Notes: a model not told the origin generated them from the letters alone. A DNA stretch of 64,000 nucleotides from Nonomuraea soli (GCF_013761175.1 NZ_JACDUR010000009.1:434001-498000); one strand, 5' to 3'; numbered from the stretch's first letter, positions 8,362-17,899 are shown. Translations and numbers: made by a program.

Positions 8362-8970
8362 TCAGATCGGACGGGTGGGCGGGGGGAAGTCGTCCCGCCC
8401 GACCGGGCCCGGGCCCGGAGGAGGCAGATCGGGCGAAGGCGGCAGGTTGTCGCCACCGATGGTGCCAGGAGGCATCGGCTCGTCGCCCGTGCCGTACGTG
8501 GACCCCGGCTGGTGGTGCTTGCCCGGCACGTCACCGCGCCAGGCTCCCGTCTCGCTGCCACGGGACTCGATGAAGCGCTGGAAGCGCTCCATGTCGTTGC
8601 GGACGCGCATCCGCACGAGCTGCAGCCAGTCGCCGGCGGTCTCGACGAACCCCTCGGGGTCGTACTCCATCTGGAGCGTGACGCGCGTGGAGTTGTCGTC
8701 GAGCCGGTGGAAGGTGACGACGCCCGCCTGGTGGGGCCGGTCCGTCGTGCGCCACGCGACGCGCTCATCGGGGTGCTGCTCGGTGATCTCGGCCTCGAAC
8801 TCGCGGCGGACGCCCGCGATCTCCGCAACCCATTGGGTGCGCGTGTCGGTGAGCTGCTTGACCGACTCCACGCCCTCCATGAACTCGGGGAAGCTCTCGA
8901 ACTGCGTCCACTGGTTGTAGGCCGTCCGCACCGGGACGTTTACATCTACGGAGTGTTCGATGGTGCTCAT
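8362..8970 (-). CDS. SRPBCC-family protein (polyketide cyclase/dehydrase-like)
   Basis: 202 residues from ATG 8970 (MSTIEHSVDVNVPVRTAYNQ), which has GGAGG 5-6 nt upstream; the longer open frame lacks support. Residues 1-145 match the START-like hydrophobic-pocket fold: N-terminal strand IEHSVDVNVPVRTAYNQW, then FPEFMEGVESVKQL. The remaining 55 residues are a Pro/Gly-rich disordered tail. Such proteins bind small lipophilic ligands; the function here is unknown. It is followed by a terminator and preceded at 30 nt by the membrane-protein pair. Confidence 0.8.
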   Translation of the reverse strand: MSTIEHSVDVNVPVRTAYNQWTQFESFPEFMEGVESVKQLTDTRTQWVAEIAGVRREFEAEITEQHPDERVAWRTTDRPHQAGVVTFHRLDDNSTRVTLQMEYDPEGFVETAGDWLQLVRMRVRNDMERFQRFIESRGSETGAWRGDVPGKHHQPGSTYGTGDEPMPPGTIGGDNLPPSPDLPPPGPGPVGRDDFPPPTRPI

Positions 8971-8999
8971 GGCCGCCTCCTGCCCTGGAGGGCGAGGAC

Positions 9000-9404
9000 T
9001 TAACGCCGGCGTAGCAACCAGTACAGACCCACCAGCGGAAGGATCAAGGGGATGAACAGGTATCCCTTCCCATAAACCGACCAAACGGTTTCATCGGGGA
9101 AGGCCGCGGCATCGATGACGCTGGCCGTACCGATCACCAGCACCCCGGCCAGCTCGATGCCCAGCGCCCACAGCGCCAGCGTCCGCCTGCCCATCGCCAG
9201 CGCGACGGTCAGCAGCACGTAGACGGCGGCGGCGAAGGCCGACAGGGAGTACGCCAGCGGCGCCTCGTCGAACCTGGTGAGGATCTGCACCGTCGCCCGC
9301 GCGCCCGCGGCCAGCGCGAACAGCCCGTAGACGGCGACGAGCGCGCGGCCCGCGCCCGTGCCGATGACGCGCTCACCCTTGGTGTCGTCGCTCTGATCGA
9401 TCAC
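9000..9404 (-). CDS. Predicted four-helix membrane protein
   Basis: 134 residues from GTG 9404, whose first bases overlap the TGA of the upstream gene (GTGA, 9401-9404). About four hydrophobic segments (near residues 15-35, 45-65, 70-95, 110-130); C-terminus YWLLRRR. No recognised family motif. Coupling to the next membrane protein suggests the two form one unit. Confidence 0.65.
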   Translation of the reverse strand: MIDQSDDTKGERVIGTGAGRALVAVYGLFALAAGARATVQILTRFDEAPLAYSLSAFAAAVYVLLTVALAMGRRTLALWALGIELAGVLVIGTASVIDAAAFPDETVWSVYGKGYLFIPLILPLVGLYWLLRRR

Positions 9405-9763
9405 GCGTGACCCGCCCAGATCTGCAGGAGCCTGCCGGTCATCACCGCGACCGCGAAGCCCGCGACGACGAGGATGGCGGAACCCCATCGGGTGCGCTCG
9501 GCGAGCGCCAGGAAGACGCCGGCGGGCGGGATGACCGCAGTGCCGGCCAGGTAGCCGTAGAGGGTCGCCTTCTCCGCCGGGCCCTCGCCGCCGACGGCGG
9601 CGGCGATCGTGATGCCCGCCTGCACCAGCAGGGCCACTTCCAGGATGGCGAAGCCGACCAGCAGGACCATGCCCATCGCCCGGTTGCGGATGGCGACGAT
9701 CAGGCTCGCCAGCGCCAGCAGCAGGGCGGCCACGATCACACCGGTCGCGAGGGGTTGGAGCAT
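9401..9763 (-). CDS. Predicted four-helix membrane protein
   Basis: 120 residues from ATG 9763, four hydrophobic segments, small charged loops (AIRNRAMG, LAERTRWG). Not recognised. It is the first gene of a coupled pair of membrane proteins of similar size and topology, read divergently from the DUF523 gene. Confidence 0.65.
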   Translation of the reverse strand: MLQPLATGVIVAALLLALASLIVAIRNRAMGMVLLVGFAILEVALLVQAGITIAAAVGGEGPAEKATLYGYLAGTAVIPPAGVFLALAERTRWGSAILVVAGFAVAVMTGRLLQIWAGHA

Positions 9764-9827
9764 GCCAGAAGGCTACCGCCCGCCACCCTCGCCCAGCGCT
9801 CCGAGTCCTGCCCGTAGCCTGGGAGTC

Positions 9828-10322
9828 ATGGAGCGGATCCTGGTGAGTGCGTGCCTGATGGGGCGGCGTGTCCGCTTTGACGGCGGCGCCAAGACCAGCA
9901 CGTCCTCCGTGCTGGCGACCTGGCGCGAGGAAGGACGGCTGGTGCCGTTCTGTCCCGAGGTTGAGGGCGGGCTGGCGATCCCCCGCCCCGCCGCCGAGAT
10001 CGTCGGAGGCGACGGCTCCGCCGTCCTGGCCGGTGAGGCGCGCGTCATGACCGCCGGGGGCGGCGACGTGACCGCCGCCTTCCTGTCAGGGGCGCGGCAG
10101 GCGCTGGAGCTCGCCAGGTCGCAGGGCATCCGCATGGCGATCCTGAAAGAGGGCAGCCCGTCGTGCGGTTCCCTCGCCGTCCACTCCGGTGACTTCACCG
10201 GCACCAAGGTGCCCGGCCACGGCGTGACGACCGCGCTGCTGGAGTCGCACGGCATCCGCGTCTTCGCGGAGGACGCCCTCGACGCCGCGCTCGAACACCT
10301 CCACACGCTGGAAGCCCGCTAG
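9828..10322 (+). CDS. DUF523 family protein
   Basis: 164 residues from ATG 9828 with GGGAG just upstream. Conserved cysteines in the N-terminal SACLMG and the central GSPSCGS motif define DUF523 (YbbK-like). The cysteine pattern suggests a metal or Fe-S site; the biochemical role is unknown. Start and length fit the family. The last 42 nt and the stop codon are the first unit of a tandem duplication. Confidence 0.85.
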   Translation: MERILVSACLMGRRVRFDGGAKTSTSSVLATWREEGRLVPFCPEVEGGLAIPRPAAEIVGGDGSAVLAGEARVMTAGGGDVTAAFLSGARQALELARSQGIRMAILKEGSPSCGSLAVHSGDFTGTKVPGHGVTTALLESHGIRVFAEDALDAALEHLHTLEAR

Positions 10323-10367
10323 AGACGCCGCGCTCGCCCACCTCCACACGCTGGAAGCCCGCTAGAG
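10281..10367 (+). repeat. Tandem 43-bp duplication of the DUF523 3' end
   Basis: The sequence from 10281 recurs with a 43-bp period from 10324, matching over 44 nt with two adjacent differences (AA to CC). The first unit contains the DUF523 stop codon, so the second unit is untranslated. It looks like a recent slippage or unequal-crossover event. Confidence 0.9.
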
Positions 10368-10399
10368 CCGATCTAGCGCCCGTCTCGCGCCTTCCAGAT

Positions 10400-10939
10400 G
10401 TGAAGAGCCTGCGAACGGCCGTGATCATCGGCAGCACCCGGGAGGGCCGCGCCGGGGAAGGCGTGGCCACCTGGTGCGCCGCGCACGCCACCGCGCGCTC
10501 CACGCTCGACGTCGACCTGGTCGACCTGGCCGCCTACAACTTCCCCGAACGGCACCCCCGTTCGCCGACGCGCGCGATGACGGCCCTCACCGGCCGCCTC
10601 GCCGAGGCGGAGGCGTTCGTCGTGGTCACGCCCGAATACAACCGGAGCTTCCCCGCGGCGCTCAAGCAGGCGATCGACTTCGCCTACGACGAGTGGCACG
10701 CCAAACCGGTCGGTTTCGTGTCGTACGGCTGCGCCTCGACCGGCCTGTACGCCGTCGAGCAGCTCAGAGGCGTCTTCGCCGGGCTGCACACGGTGACCAT
10801 GCGCGACGCCGTCGGCATCGACCTGCTGAGAGGCGGCCCCGGCGACGCCGACCTGATCGCCCTCGACACCCTGCTCGACCACCTCACCTGGTGGGGCCTC
10901 GCGCTGCGCGACGCCCGAGAACTGAGAGGAACACCATGA
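10400..10939 (+). CDS. NAD(P)H-dependent FMN reductase
   Basis: 179 residues, flavodoxin-like fold. FMN phosphate-binding loop GSTREGR (11-17) and the isoalloxazine-contacting TPEYNRSFPAALKQAID (about 77-93) define the NADPH:FMN/quinone reductase family. Start GTG 10400, without an obvious Shine-Dalgarno. Its TGA overlaps the ATG of the next ABC ATPase (10936-10939), so it is in the same operon as the exporter and may serve a redox-active compound handled by it; that link is inference. Confidence 0.88.
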   Translation: MKSLRTAVIIGSTREGRAGEGVATWCAAHATARSTLDVDLVDLAAYNFPERHPRSPTRAMTALTGRLAEAEAFVVVTPEYNRSFPAALKQAIDFAYDEWHAKPVGFVSYGCASTGLYAVEQLRGVFAGLHTVTMRDAVGIDLLRGGPGDADLIALDTLLDHLTWWGLALRDARELRGTP

Positions 10940-11880
10940 CGACCTTGGCCATTGAGACATCCGGCCTGGTGAAGACCTTCGGCGGCAACCGTGCCGTGGA
11001 CGACCTGGACCTGGCCGTCCCGGCCGGCACCGTCTACGGCGTGCTGGGCCCGAACGGCGCGGGCAAGACCACGGCCGTCCGCATGCTCGCCACCCTGCTG
11101 CGCCCCGACGGCGGCCAGGCCCGCGTGTTCGGCCACGACGTGGTCCGCGAGGCCGACGCGGTGCGCGGCAGGGTGAGCCTGACCGGGCAGTACGCCTCGG
11201 TCGACGAGGACATGACGGGCGTGGAGAACCTCATCCTGCTCGGCCGCCTGCTCGGCCACGGCAAGGCGGCCGCCCGTGCGCGCGCCGAGCAGCTGCTCGA
11301 CGCCTTCGGCCTGACCGAGGCGGCGGGACGGCAGGTCAAGCACTACTCGGGCGGCATGCGCCGCCGCGTCGACATCGCGGCCTCGATCCTCAACACCCCC
11401 GACCTGCTCTTCCTCGACGAGCCCACCACCGGCCTCGACCCGCGTGCCCGCTCCCAGGTCTGGGACATCGTGCGCATCGTGGTCGCCCACGGCACCACCG
11501 TCCTGCTGACCACGCAGTATCTGGACGAGGCCGACCACCTCGCGAGCCGCATCGCCGTCATCGACCACGGCAAGGTCATCGCCGAGGGCACGCCCGGCCA
11601 GCTCAAGAGCTCCATCGGCTCGGGTTCCGTCCATGTACGGCTGCGCGAGGCCCACCAGCGCGAGCAGGCCGAGCAGGTGATCGCCTCCGCTCTGGCGACC
11701 ACGGTCGTGCTGGAGGCCGACCCCGTGGCGCTCACCGCCCGCCTCACCGCCGGCCAGGACGCCGTCGCCGCCGAGCAGGCCGCCCGCGCCCTGTCCGAGC
11801 TGGCGGCCGCGGGGATCGTCGTCGACGAGTTCTCCCTCGGCCAGCCCAGTCTCGACGAAGTCTTCCTCGCCCTCACCTGA
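10936..11880 (+). CDS. ABC transporter ATP-binding protein, DrrA type
   Basis: 314 residues. Walker A GPNGAGKTT (38-46), signature YSGGMRRR, Walker B LLFLDEPTTGLD, and the C-terminal extension typical of daunorubicin-resistance DrrA proteins ending QPSLDEVFLALT. It energises export through the membrane partner encoded 22 nt downstream. Translationally coupled to the FMN reductase by an ATGA overlap. Substrate unknown; DrrA homologues often export antibiotics or lipids. Confidence 0.9.
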   Translation: MTTLAIETSGLVKTFGGNRAVDDLDLAVPAGTVYGVLGPNGAGKTTAVRMLATLLRPDGGQARVFGHDVVREADAVRGRVSLTGQYASVDEDMTGVENLILLGRLLGHGKAAARARAEQLLDAFGLTEAAGRQVKHYSGGMRRRVDIAASILNTPDLLFLDEPTTGLDPRARSQVWDIVRIVVAHGTTVLLTTQYLDEADHLASRIAVIDHGKVIAEGTPGQLKSSIGSGSVHVRLREAHQREQAEQVIASALATTVVLEADPVALTARLTAGQDAVAAEQAARALSELAAAGIVVDEFSLGQPSLDEVFLALT

Positions 11881-11902
11881 TCCGGACCTCTTGGAGCACA
11901 CC

Positions 11903-12745
11903 ATGACCACCACCACGCCCGCCCCTGAGACCTACAGCCCCGTCGCCGAGACCCTGGGCGCCGTCCTGTCACGCGAGTCCCGCCCGCCGCGGCCCGGAGC
12001 CCTGTCGGCGTCGATGGCCTTCGGCTGGCGCGCCATGCTCAAGATCAAGCATGTACCCGAGCAGCTCTTCGACGTCACCGCCTTCCCGATCATGATGACG
12101 CTGATGTTCACGTTCCTGTTCGGCGGCGCCCTGGCCGGCTCCCCCGGCGACTATCTGCAGTTCTTCCTGCCGGGCATCATGGTCAGCAGCGTCGTCATGA
12201 TCACGATGTACACCGGCATCGAGGTGAACAAGGACATCGAGCGCGGCATCTTCGACAGGTTCCGCACCCTGCCCATCTGGCGTCCCGCCCCGATGGTGGG
12301 CTACCTGCTCGGCGACGCCGTACGCTACACCCTCGCCTCGATCGTCATCCTGCTCGTCGGGCTGGTGCTCGGCTTCCGCCCCGCCGGCGGATTCGTCGGC
12401 GTTGTCGCCGCCATCGCCGTGCTGGTCGCCTTCTCCTTCGCCTTCTCGTGGGTCTGGACCATGTTCGGGCTCATGCTCCGCAGCGAGAAGTCGGTCATGG
12501 GGGTGAGCATGATGGTGATCTTCCCGCTGACCTTCCTCAGCAACGTCTACGTCGACCCCGCGACCATGCCGAGCCTGCTTCGGGCCTTCGTCGAGATCAA
12601 CCCGATCAGCCACGTCGTCTCGGCGGTGCGCGCCCTCATGGCGGGCACGCCGGCCGCGTCGGAGCTGATGTGGGTGCTGGTGGCGGGGGTGGCGCTCATG
12701 GTGGTCTTCGGCACTTTGACGATGCGGCTCTACAACCGTAAGTAA
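11903..12745 (+). CDS. ABC-2 type permease, DrrB type
   Basis: 280 residues from ATG 11903 (GGAG 6 nt upstream); an in-frame TTG at 11891 is less likely. Six hydrophobic segments after a cytoplasmic N-terminus; FPIMMTLMFTFLFGGAL and PLTFLSNVYVDPATMP match the ABC-2/DrrB family. Partner of the preceding ATPase. It ends 3 nt before the convergent AAA regulator stop. Confidence 0.9.
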   Translation: MTTTTPAPETYSPVAETLGAVLSRESRPPRPGALSASMAFGWRAMLKIKHVPEQLFDVTAFPIMMTLMFTFLFGGALAGSPGDYLQFFLPGIMVSSVVMITMYTGIEVNKDIERGIFDRFRTLPIWRPAPMVGYLLGDAVRYTLASIVILLVGLVLGFRPAGGFVGVVAAIAVLVAFSFAFSWVWTMFGLMLRSEKSVMGVSMMVIFPLTFLSNVYVDPATMPSLLRAFVEINPISHVVSAVRALMAGTPAASELMWVLVAGVALMVVFGTLTMRLYNRK

Positions 12746-12748
12746 GGC

Positions 12749-15700
12749 TCACAAGGTCCAGCTCACCGGCTCCGCCGGCTGGTAGCGGCAGGTGGAGCCG
12801 GTCGAGACGGTCTCGCGCAGGTGCGCGGCCAGCTCGGGATGGGCGGCGTCGAGCTTCCTGAGCACGTCGCGGATCCGCGCGGTGACGGTCTTCCTGGCCC
12901 GCTCCGCCTCGTCGCCCAGGCGCCTGCTCCTGCCGTCGAGGCCCGCCGCCGAGCGCAGCTGTTCGAGCAGGGCCTGCCGTTCGCGGTCGAGGGTGGCGGC
13001 GCGGTCGTCGTCGCCGAGGCCGGCGGCCCGGTCGATCTCGTCGTCGAGGCGCTCCAGGTGACGGCGGTAGCGGGTTCTGGCCTCGTCGTCGAGCAGGTCG
13101 TCGCCGCCGAGGCTCCTGGCCGCCACGACCAGGTCGCCGCCCTCGGGGGCCAGGAGGGCGACGGCAGGCAGGTCGCGGCCGGGGGCGGCGAGCAGCAGGT
13201 GGAGGTCGCGCAGGCCCTTGGCGTCGGGCAGGTGCGCCACCCGCCCGCCGTACGCCAGCCGCCAGACCGTGCCCTGGCGGGTGAACTCCACCGGGACGCC
13301 ATCGGCGGACACGATGGAGGCCCTGCGGGCCACCACGGGTTCCTCCCGCTCCAGCGCCGCCCGCGCGCGCAGTGCCACCTGCTCCATCCCCAGTGCTGCC
13401 GCCTCGCGCTCCACCGAGCCCAGCACCTCGGCCGCCCCCGCCGCGCCCGAGGCGAGCAGCGCCTCTCCCAGCCCCGCCCCCGCCAGCACCGCCCAGGGCC
13501 GCGCGCCGAGCCGCACGGCGCTCTCACGGGCCGCGGTGAATCCCGCGACCGCCTCCTCCCACCGCGACTCGGCCGCGTCGACGAGCGCCGCCCAGTAGTC
13601 GAAGGGGCCGCTGACGTCCCACCCGAACAGCGAGACCGCCCACCGCCCCCGGTGCGGCGCGATCCACGAGCGGGCCTTGGCGCACAGCTCGGGATCGCCC
13701 GTGATCGCGGCGAGCTCGGCCTGGAACCTGATCCACAACGGCTCCGCCGACCGCACCCGCCGCTCGCCGCGCGTGGTGGCCTCGGCGAGCAGCCGCAGCG
13801 CGGCGTCGACGTCGCCCAGGCGCAGCGCCGTGAGCGCCTCGACCAGCACCGGGCAGGGATGCGTGGAGTCGCGCATGCGCCGATGCAGGTCGCCGACCTC
13901 GCCAGGACGGCCCTGGAGCAGGAGCGCCGCCCACTCGAGATGCCCGATCATGTGCCCGCAGTGGTCGTTGCGCACCGCCTCCTGCGACTCGTGCAGCTCG
14001 CGCACGAGCGCCACGCACGCCTCGAAGCGGCCCATGAGGCAGTCGATGATGGCCTGGTCGAGCTGGGTGCTGAAGGTCACGAGGGGATGGCCGCTGCGGG
14101 AGCCGGCGGTGACGTAGTCGCCGAAGCGCTCGAGGAAGACGGATTCGCCCAGCTCCAGGTGGGCCACCCAGCGCAGGGCCGCGGCGAAGTGTTCGCCCTC
14201 GGCGTTGCCGGTGCGGCGGAACAGCCGCAGCAGCTCGTCGGTCAGGTCGATGCGTTCCTTCGCGGTGCCCGGCGCCCAGATGCTGTCGTGCAGGCTCCAC
14301 AATCCGGCGACGAGCGCCTCGTCGTCGTCGCTCTCGCGGGCCCTGAGCGCCAGCTGGATGGCCAGGTCCTGGGCCAGCCCCTCGGTCGAGGCCGGTCCGT
14401 CGGTCGAGGCGGGTGCGCGGCCCACCAGCCTGACGTAGGCCTCGCGCATCAGCTCCTGCCCGCTCTCGCCGCTGTAGAGGCCGCGGCGCCCGGCCAGCGC
14501 CACCTTGGCCAGCGGGACGGGGTCGTCGATGTCGCGGGCGATCGCCAGGGCGCGGGTGTAGAGCACCGTCGCGCCGTCGTGGTCGCGGGTGTGCCACAGC
14601 TGGCCGGCCAGGTCGAGGGCGATCTGGGCCTGGCGGGCCGGAGGGAGCGAGGTGGCCGCTTCGAGCGCCCGCCGGTGGTGGCTGATGGACTCGTCGACGG
14701 CGAGCCGCAGGTCGGCGTGGCCGGCGGCTTCGAGCAGGAGCTCGACGGCGCGCTCCGGGTCGACGCGGTCGCCGGCGAGGTGGGCGTGGCCGGCCAGGTC
14801 GGAGATCTGCAGGTGGCCGGCGAGCTCGGGCTGCCGCTCGACGGCCGCGACGACCGCCGCGTGGAGTTCGCGGGCGCTCGCCGCCAGGCCGGCGTAGAGC
14901 GTCTCGCGCACCAGGTCGTGGACGAAGGAGAACAGCCCGTCGCCCAGCGCCACCACGAGCCGCGCCGACACGGCCTGGTCGAGCAGCCGGTCGACGTGGG
15001 CCACCGGCTCCTCGGCGAGCGCGGCGAGAACCTGTCGGTGGAACTGCCGCCCGAGCACGCAGGCGCGGCTCAGCAGGGCGGAGACCGGGGCGGGCAGCAG
15101 GTCGATGCGGCGGAGTACGGCGTCGCGGATGCCGGGGGCGCTGGCCGAGACGGAACCGCCGCCCTGCCAGAGCCTGGCGATCTGCTCGACGAAGAAGGGA
15201 TTGCCGCCGGTGCGGGTGTGAACCTCGGCGACGAGGGGCTCGGGAGGCCGGCGGCCGGCGACGCGGGCCATCAGCTCGCCCACGGATGCGGCGCCGAGCC
15301 CCGTGAGCGGGATGACCGAGGCCTTGGCGAGCAGGGGCTGGAGCGGGGGCGCGCCGGGCTCGACCTCGGCGTCGCGGTAGGTGCCGACGAGCAGCAGCCG
15401 CTCGAACCAGGTGTGCTGGGCGGCGAACTCGAGCAGCCTGACGGAGGCGGGGTCGGCCCAGTGCAGGTCGTCGAGGACGACGATGACGGGACGGGTCTGC
15501 GAGGCCGAGACCAGCGCGGTGGTCACCGAGTCGTAGAGCTGGAAATCGTCGGAGGACGGGTCGCCCAGCAGGCCCGCCAGCCTGCTGCCCGTCGCCTGTT
15601 CGGCCTGCGACCACTCGGGGCTGCGCCGCAGGGCGCGCATGACCTGCACCCACGGCCAGTAACCGGGCGCGGAGTCGGAGTGCCAGCACGAGCCGCTGAG

Positions 15701-15874
15701 CACCAGGGCGCCCCGGGCTCTGGCCAGGCCCGCCGCGTGGGTGACCAGGGTGGTCTTGCCGATGCCCGCCTCGCCGGCGACCAGCACGAGCCCGCCGTGG
15801 CTGGACATCGACCGGGAGATCTCGGTGTGAAGCAGGGCCGACGGGTGGTCCCTGCCGATGAGTGCGGCATTCAT
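12749..15874 (-). CDS. Large AAA/STAND-type ATPase regulator
   Basis: 1041 residues from ATG 15874 (MNAALIGRD), preferred over 15943 because Walker A then sits at the usual place and a TAGCTT box lies 10 nt upstream. Walker A GEAGIGKTT (about 34-42) and Walker B VIVVLDDLHWADP belong to the MalT/LuxR-type AAA module. A helical repeat region with TPR character fills the middle. The C-terminus (about 940-1041) has ERARKTVTARIRDVLRKL and RETVSTGSTCRYQPAEP. I have seen this pattern at the ends of other actinobacterial AAA regulators, but I cannot name the domain. A classic LuxR helix-turn-helix is absent. It converges on the DrrAB operon; targets unknown. Confidence 0.7.
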   Translation of the reverse strand: MNAALIGRDHPSALLHTEISRSMSSHGGLVLVAGEAGIGKTTLVTHAAGLARARGALVLSGSCWHSDSAPGYWPWVQVMRALRRSPEWSQAEQATGSRLAGLLGDPSSDDFQLYDSVTTALVSASQTRPVIVVLDDLHWADPASVRLLEFAAQHTWFERLLLVGTYRDAEVEPGAPPLQPLLAKASVIPLTGLGAASVGELMARVAGRRPPEPLVAEVHTRTGGNPFFVEQIARLWQGGGSVSASAPGIRDAVLRRIDLLPAPVSALLSRACVLGRQFHRQVLAALAEEPVAHVDRLLDQAVSARLVVALGDGLFSFVHDLVRETLYAGLAASARELHAAVVAAVERQPELAGHLQISDLAGHAHLAGDRVDPERAVELLLEAAGHADLRLAVDESISHHRRALEAATSLPPARQAQIALDLAGQLWHTRDHDGATVLYTRALAIARDIDDPVPLAKVALAGRRGLYSGESGQELMREAYVRLVGRAPASTDGPASTEGLAQDLAIQLALRARESDDDEALVAGLWSLHDSIWAPGTAKERIDLTDELLRLFRRTGNAEGEHFAAALRWVAHLELGESVFLERFGDYVTAGSRSGHPLVTFSTQLDQAIIDCLMGRFEACVALVRELHESQEAVRNDHCGHMIGHLEWAALLLQGRPGEVGDLHRRMRDSTHPCPVLVEALTALRLGDVDAALRLLAEATTRGERRVRSAEPLWIRFQAELAAITGDPELCAKARSWIAPHRGRWAVSLFGWDVSGPFDYWAALVDAAESRWEEAVAGFTAARESAVRLGARPWAVLAGAGLGEALLASGAAGAAEVLGSVEREAAALGMEQVALRARAALEREEPVVARRASIVSADGVPVEFTRQGTVWRLAYGGRVAHLPDAKGLRDLHLLLAAPGRDLPAVALLAPEGGDLVVAARSLGGDDLLDDEARTRYRRHLERLDDEIDRAAGLGDDDRAATLDRERQALLEQLRSAAGLDGRSRRLGDEAERARKTVTARIRDVLRKLDAAHPELAAHLRETVSTGSTCRYQPAEPVSWTL

Positions 15875-16043
15875 GACGATGAAGAAGCTACCCGCGAGCA
15901 CTGACAACTTTTGGCCGCGCGCCGAAGTCTCATCCTGAAACACGCGCTTTTGTCACATATATCGGCGTAGCATCACAGCCGCGAAAGACAAAACGGGTGG
16001 GGGCCCGAAAAATCGCGAAATTTACGGGGAAAGGACGAGGCGT

Positions 16044-17441
16044 ATGCCTGTCAACCTGTCCAACCCCAGGCCGCTGGCCTGGGACTCGGCGAGCCTGGAC
16101 GCCGACACCAGGGCGATGCTCGACAACCTGCAGCCCAACATCCTGCGCGCCCATGTCCGCGAGCACCTGGCGGTCCTGATCCTGCGCTTCAACGACGCCG
16201 CCGAGGGCAGGCGCTATCTTCGCGAGATCGCCCTCACCCATGTGAAGTCGGCCCGCAAGCACCTGGAGGAGGTCAGGGAGTTCGGCAGGACCGGGCGCAA
16301 CGGCACGCCGTACGTGGGCATCGGCCTCAGCCGCGCGGGCTACCGCGACCTGGGCCACTCGGTCGCCGACATCCGTAAATTCGGCGACGCCGCCTTCAAG
16401 GACGGCATGAAGCGCCGCATCGCCGAGGTGAGCGACCCGCCGGTGGAGCAGTGGGAGCGCGCCTACCAGCGGGAGATCCACGCGATCATCCTGATCGGCG
16501 ACGCCGACCCCGAGCCCGTGGAGCGGCTGCGCCAGCGGTTCGTGCGCGACCTGCCCGAGTCCGCCCGCGTGCTGGGCGAGGAGAGCGGCACCGGCATGCG
16601 CAACCCCGCGGGTGACGGCATCGAGCACTTCGGTTACGTCGACGGCCGCAGCCAGCCGTTGTTCCTGGCCGACGAGGTGGAGCGCGAGCCGCGCACGAAC
16701 TGGGACCCCTTCTTCCCGCTCGGCAACGTGCTGGTGGCCGACCCGCTCGCGCCCAACCCGAGCCGCCACTTCGGCAGCTACTTCGTCTTCCGCAAGCTGG
16801 AGCAGAACGTCCGCGCCTTCCGCCAGATCGAGGAGGACCTCGCCGACGACCTGGGGCTGCGGGGCGAGGAGCGGGCCAGGGCGGGCGCGCTGCTGGTCGG
16901 GCGCTTCCGCGACGGCACCCCGATCACCGGCAAGGAGAAGGCGGGAGGCGGCCCGGTCGCCAACGACTTCACCTACGACGGCGACGACAACGGGGACCGG
17001 TGCCCGTTCAGCGGGCACATCCGCAAGACCAATCCCCGCTCGTTCGGCCGCGAGGTCGTCATGGCCAGGCGCGGCCAGACGTACGGCGAGCGGACCGACG
17101 TGCCGTGGGACGACGCCGAGCCGCACACCCGTCCCAGTGCCGGGGTGGGCCTGCTGTTCATGGCCTTCAACGCCCGCGTCGCCGACACCGCCGACGGCCG
17201 GTTCGGCCAGTTCGAGTTCATGCAGCGCAGCTGGGCCAACGAGCCGAACTTCCAGGTGGAGGGCACCGGTCACGATCCGGTGATCGGCCAGGGAGAGCGT
17301 GAGATCAAGGTCGTCTTCCCGAAGACGTGGAACAGGCCCGACCGTACTCCTGCCATGCGTCAAGTTACGCAGACAGTGACAATGATGGGCGGAGAGTATT
17401 TCTTCATGCCATCACTCGCATATCTCCGCGGCCTCGCATAA
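16044..17441 (+). CDS. DyP-type heme peroxidase
   Basis: 465 residues from ATG 16044, with AAGGACGAGG upstream. Dye-decolorizing peroxidase hallmarks: GYVDG (197-201, the GxxDG motif with catalytic Asp200), the proximal-heme region CPFSGHIRKTNPR (about 320-332, His325), and a C-terminal FMQRSWANEPNF block. No signal or Tat peptide is seen, so it is probably cytoplasmic. It oxidises substrates with hydrogen peroxide; natural substrate unknown. No encapsulin gene is adjacent. Confidence 0.9.
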   Translation: MPVNLSNPRPLAWDSASLDADTRAMLDNLQPNILRAHVREHLAVLILRFNDAAEGRRYLREIALTHVKSARKHLEEVREFGRTGRNGTPYVGIGLSRAGYRDLGHSVADIRKFGDAAFKDGMKRRIAEVSDPPVEQWERAYQREIHAIILIGDADPEPVERLRQRFVRDLPESARVLGEESGTGMRNPAGDGIEHFGYVDGRSQPLFLADEVEREPRTNWDPFFPLGNVLVADPLAPNPSRHFGSYFVFRKLEQNVRAFRQIEEDLADDLGLRGEERARAGALLVGRFRDGTPITGKEKAGGGPVANDFTYDGDDNGDRCPFSGHIRKTNPRSFGREVVMARRGQTYGERTDVPWDDAEPHTRPSAGVGLLFMAFNARVADTADGRFGQFEFMQRSWANEPNFQVEGTGHDPVIGQGEREIKVVFPKTWNRPDRTPAMRQVTQTVTMMGGEYFFMPSLAYLRGLA

Positions 17442-17461
17442 ATGCCGTAAGGTTTCGGCCC

Positions 17462-17899
17462 ATGAGTTTCGCGACAATGGGTGTCAACGCGATCCTGTGG
17501 GTGCTTCAGGTCATCATCCTCATCGTGGGAGTGGTCCTGACGGCCATGGCCCGCCGCAACCATGGCCGGGCCGCTCTCGTGGGCATGTTCGGCTGCCTGG
17601 TGTTCCTGCTCGACGTGATCGTCAGCGTCGTGCAGGCGATCATCCTGCCCGAGCTCGCGCGCGACATCGGCAGCGTGATGACGGCAGTGATGATCATCTC
17701 CGTGGTTCACATGCTGCTCTGGATGACCGGGATCGGGCTGCTGGTGGCCGCCGTCGTCATGCGGCGACCCGCGGCACCCCAGCAGCCCCACCCGGGCCAG
17801 CCCCAGCCGAACCAGCCGTACCCGAACCAGCCGTCCTATCCGCCCCAGCAGCCCTATTACCAGCAGCAGCCTCCACCGCCCGGCTACCCCGGCCACTGA
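17462..17899 (+). CDS. Membrane protein with Pro/Gln/Tyr-rich tail
   Basis: 145 residues from ATG 17462. Three hydrophobic segments in residues 1-105, then a cytoplasmic or extracellular tail of PxQPxPNQPYP-type repeats ending YQQQPPPPGYPGH. Such tails occur in many actinobacterial membrane proteins. No specific family recognised. It follows the peroxidase by 20 nt. Confidence 0.7.
   Translation: MSFATMGVNAILWVLQVIILIVGVVLTAMARRNHGRAALVGMFGCLVFLLDVIVSVVQAIILPELARDIGSVMTAVMIISVVHMLLWMTGIGLLVAAVVMRRPAAPQQPHPGQPQPNQPYPNQPSYPPQQPYYQQQPPPPGYPGH

Noticed and set aside
12821..15904. 1027-codon frame opposite the AAA regulator
   Set aside because: Low-complexity antisense shadow; Walker motifs and family features are on the minus strand.
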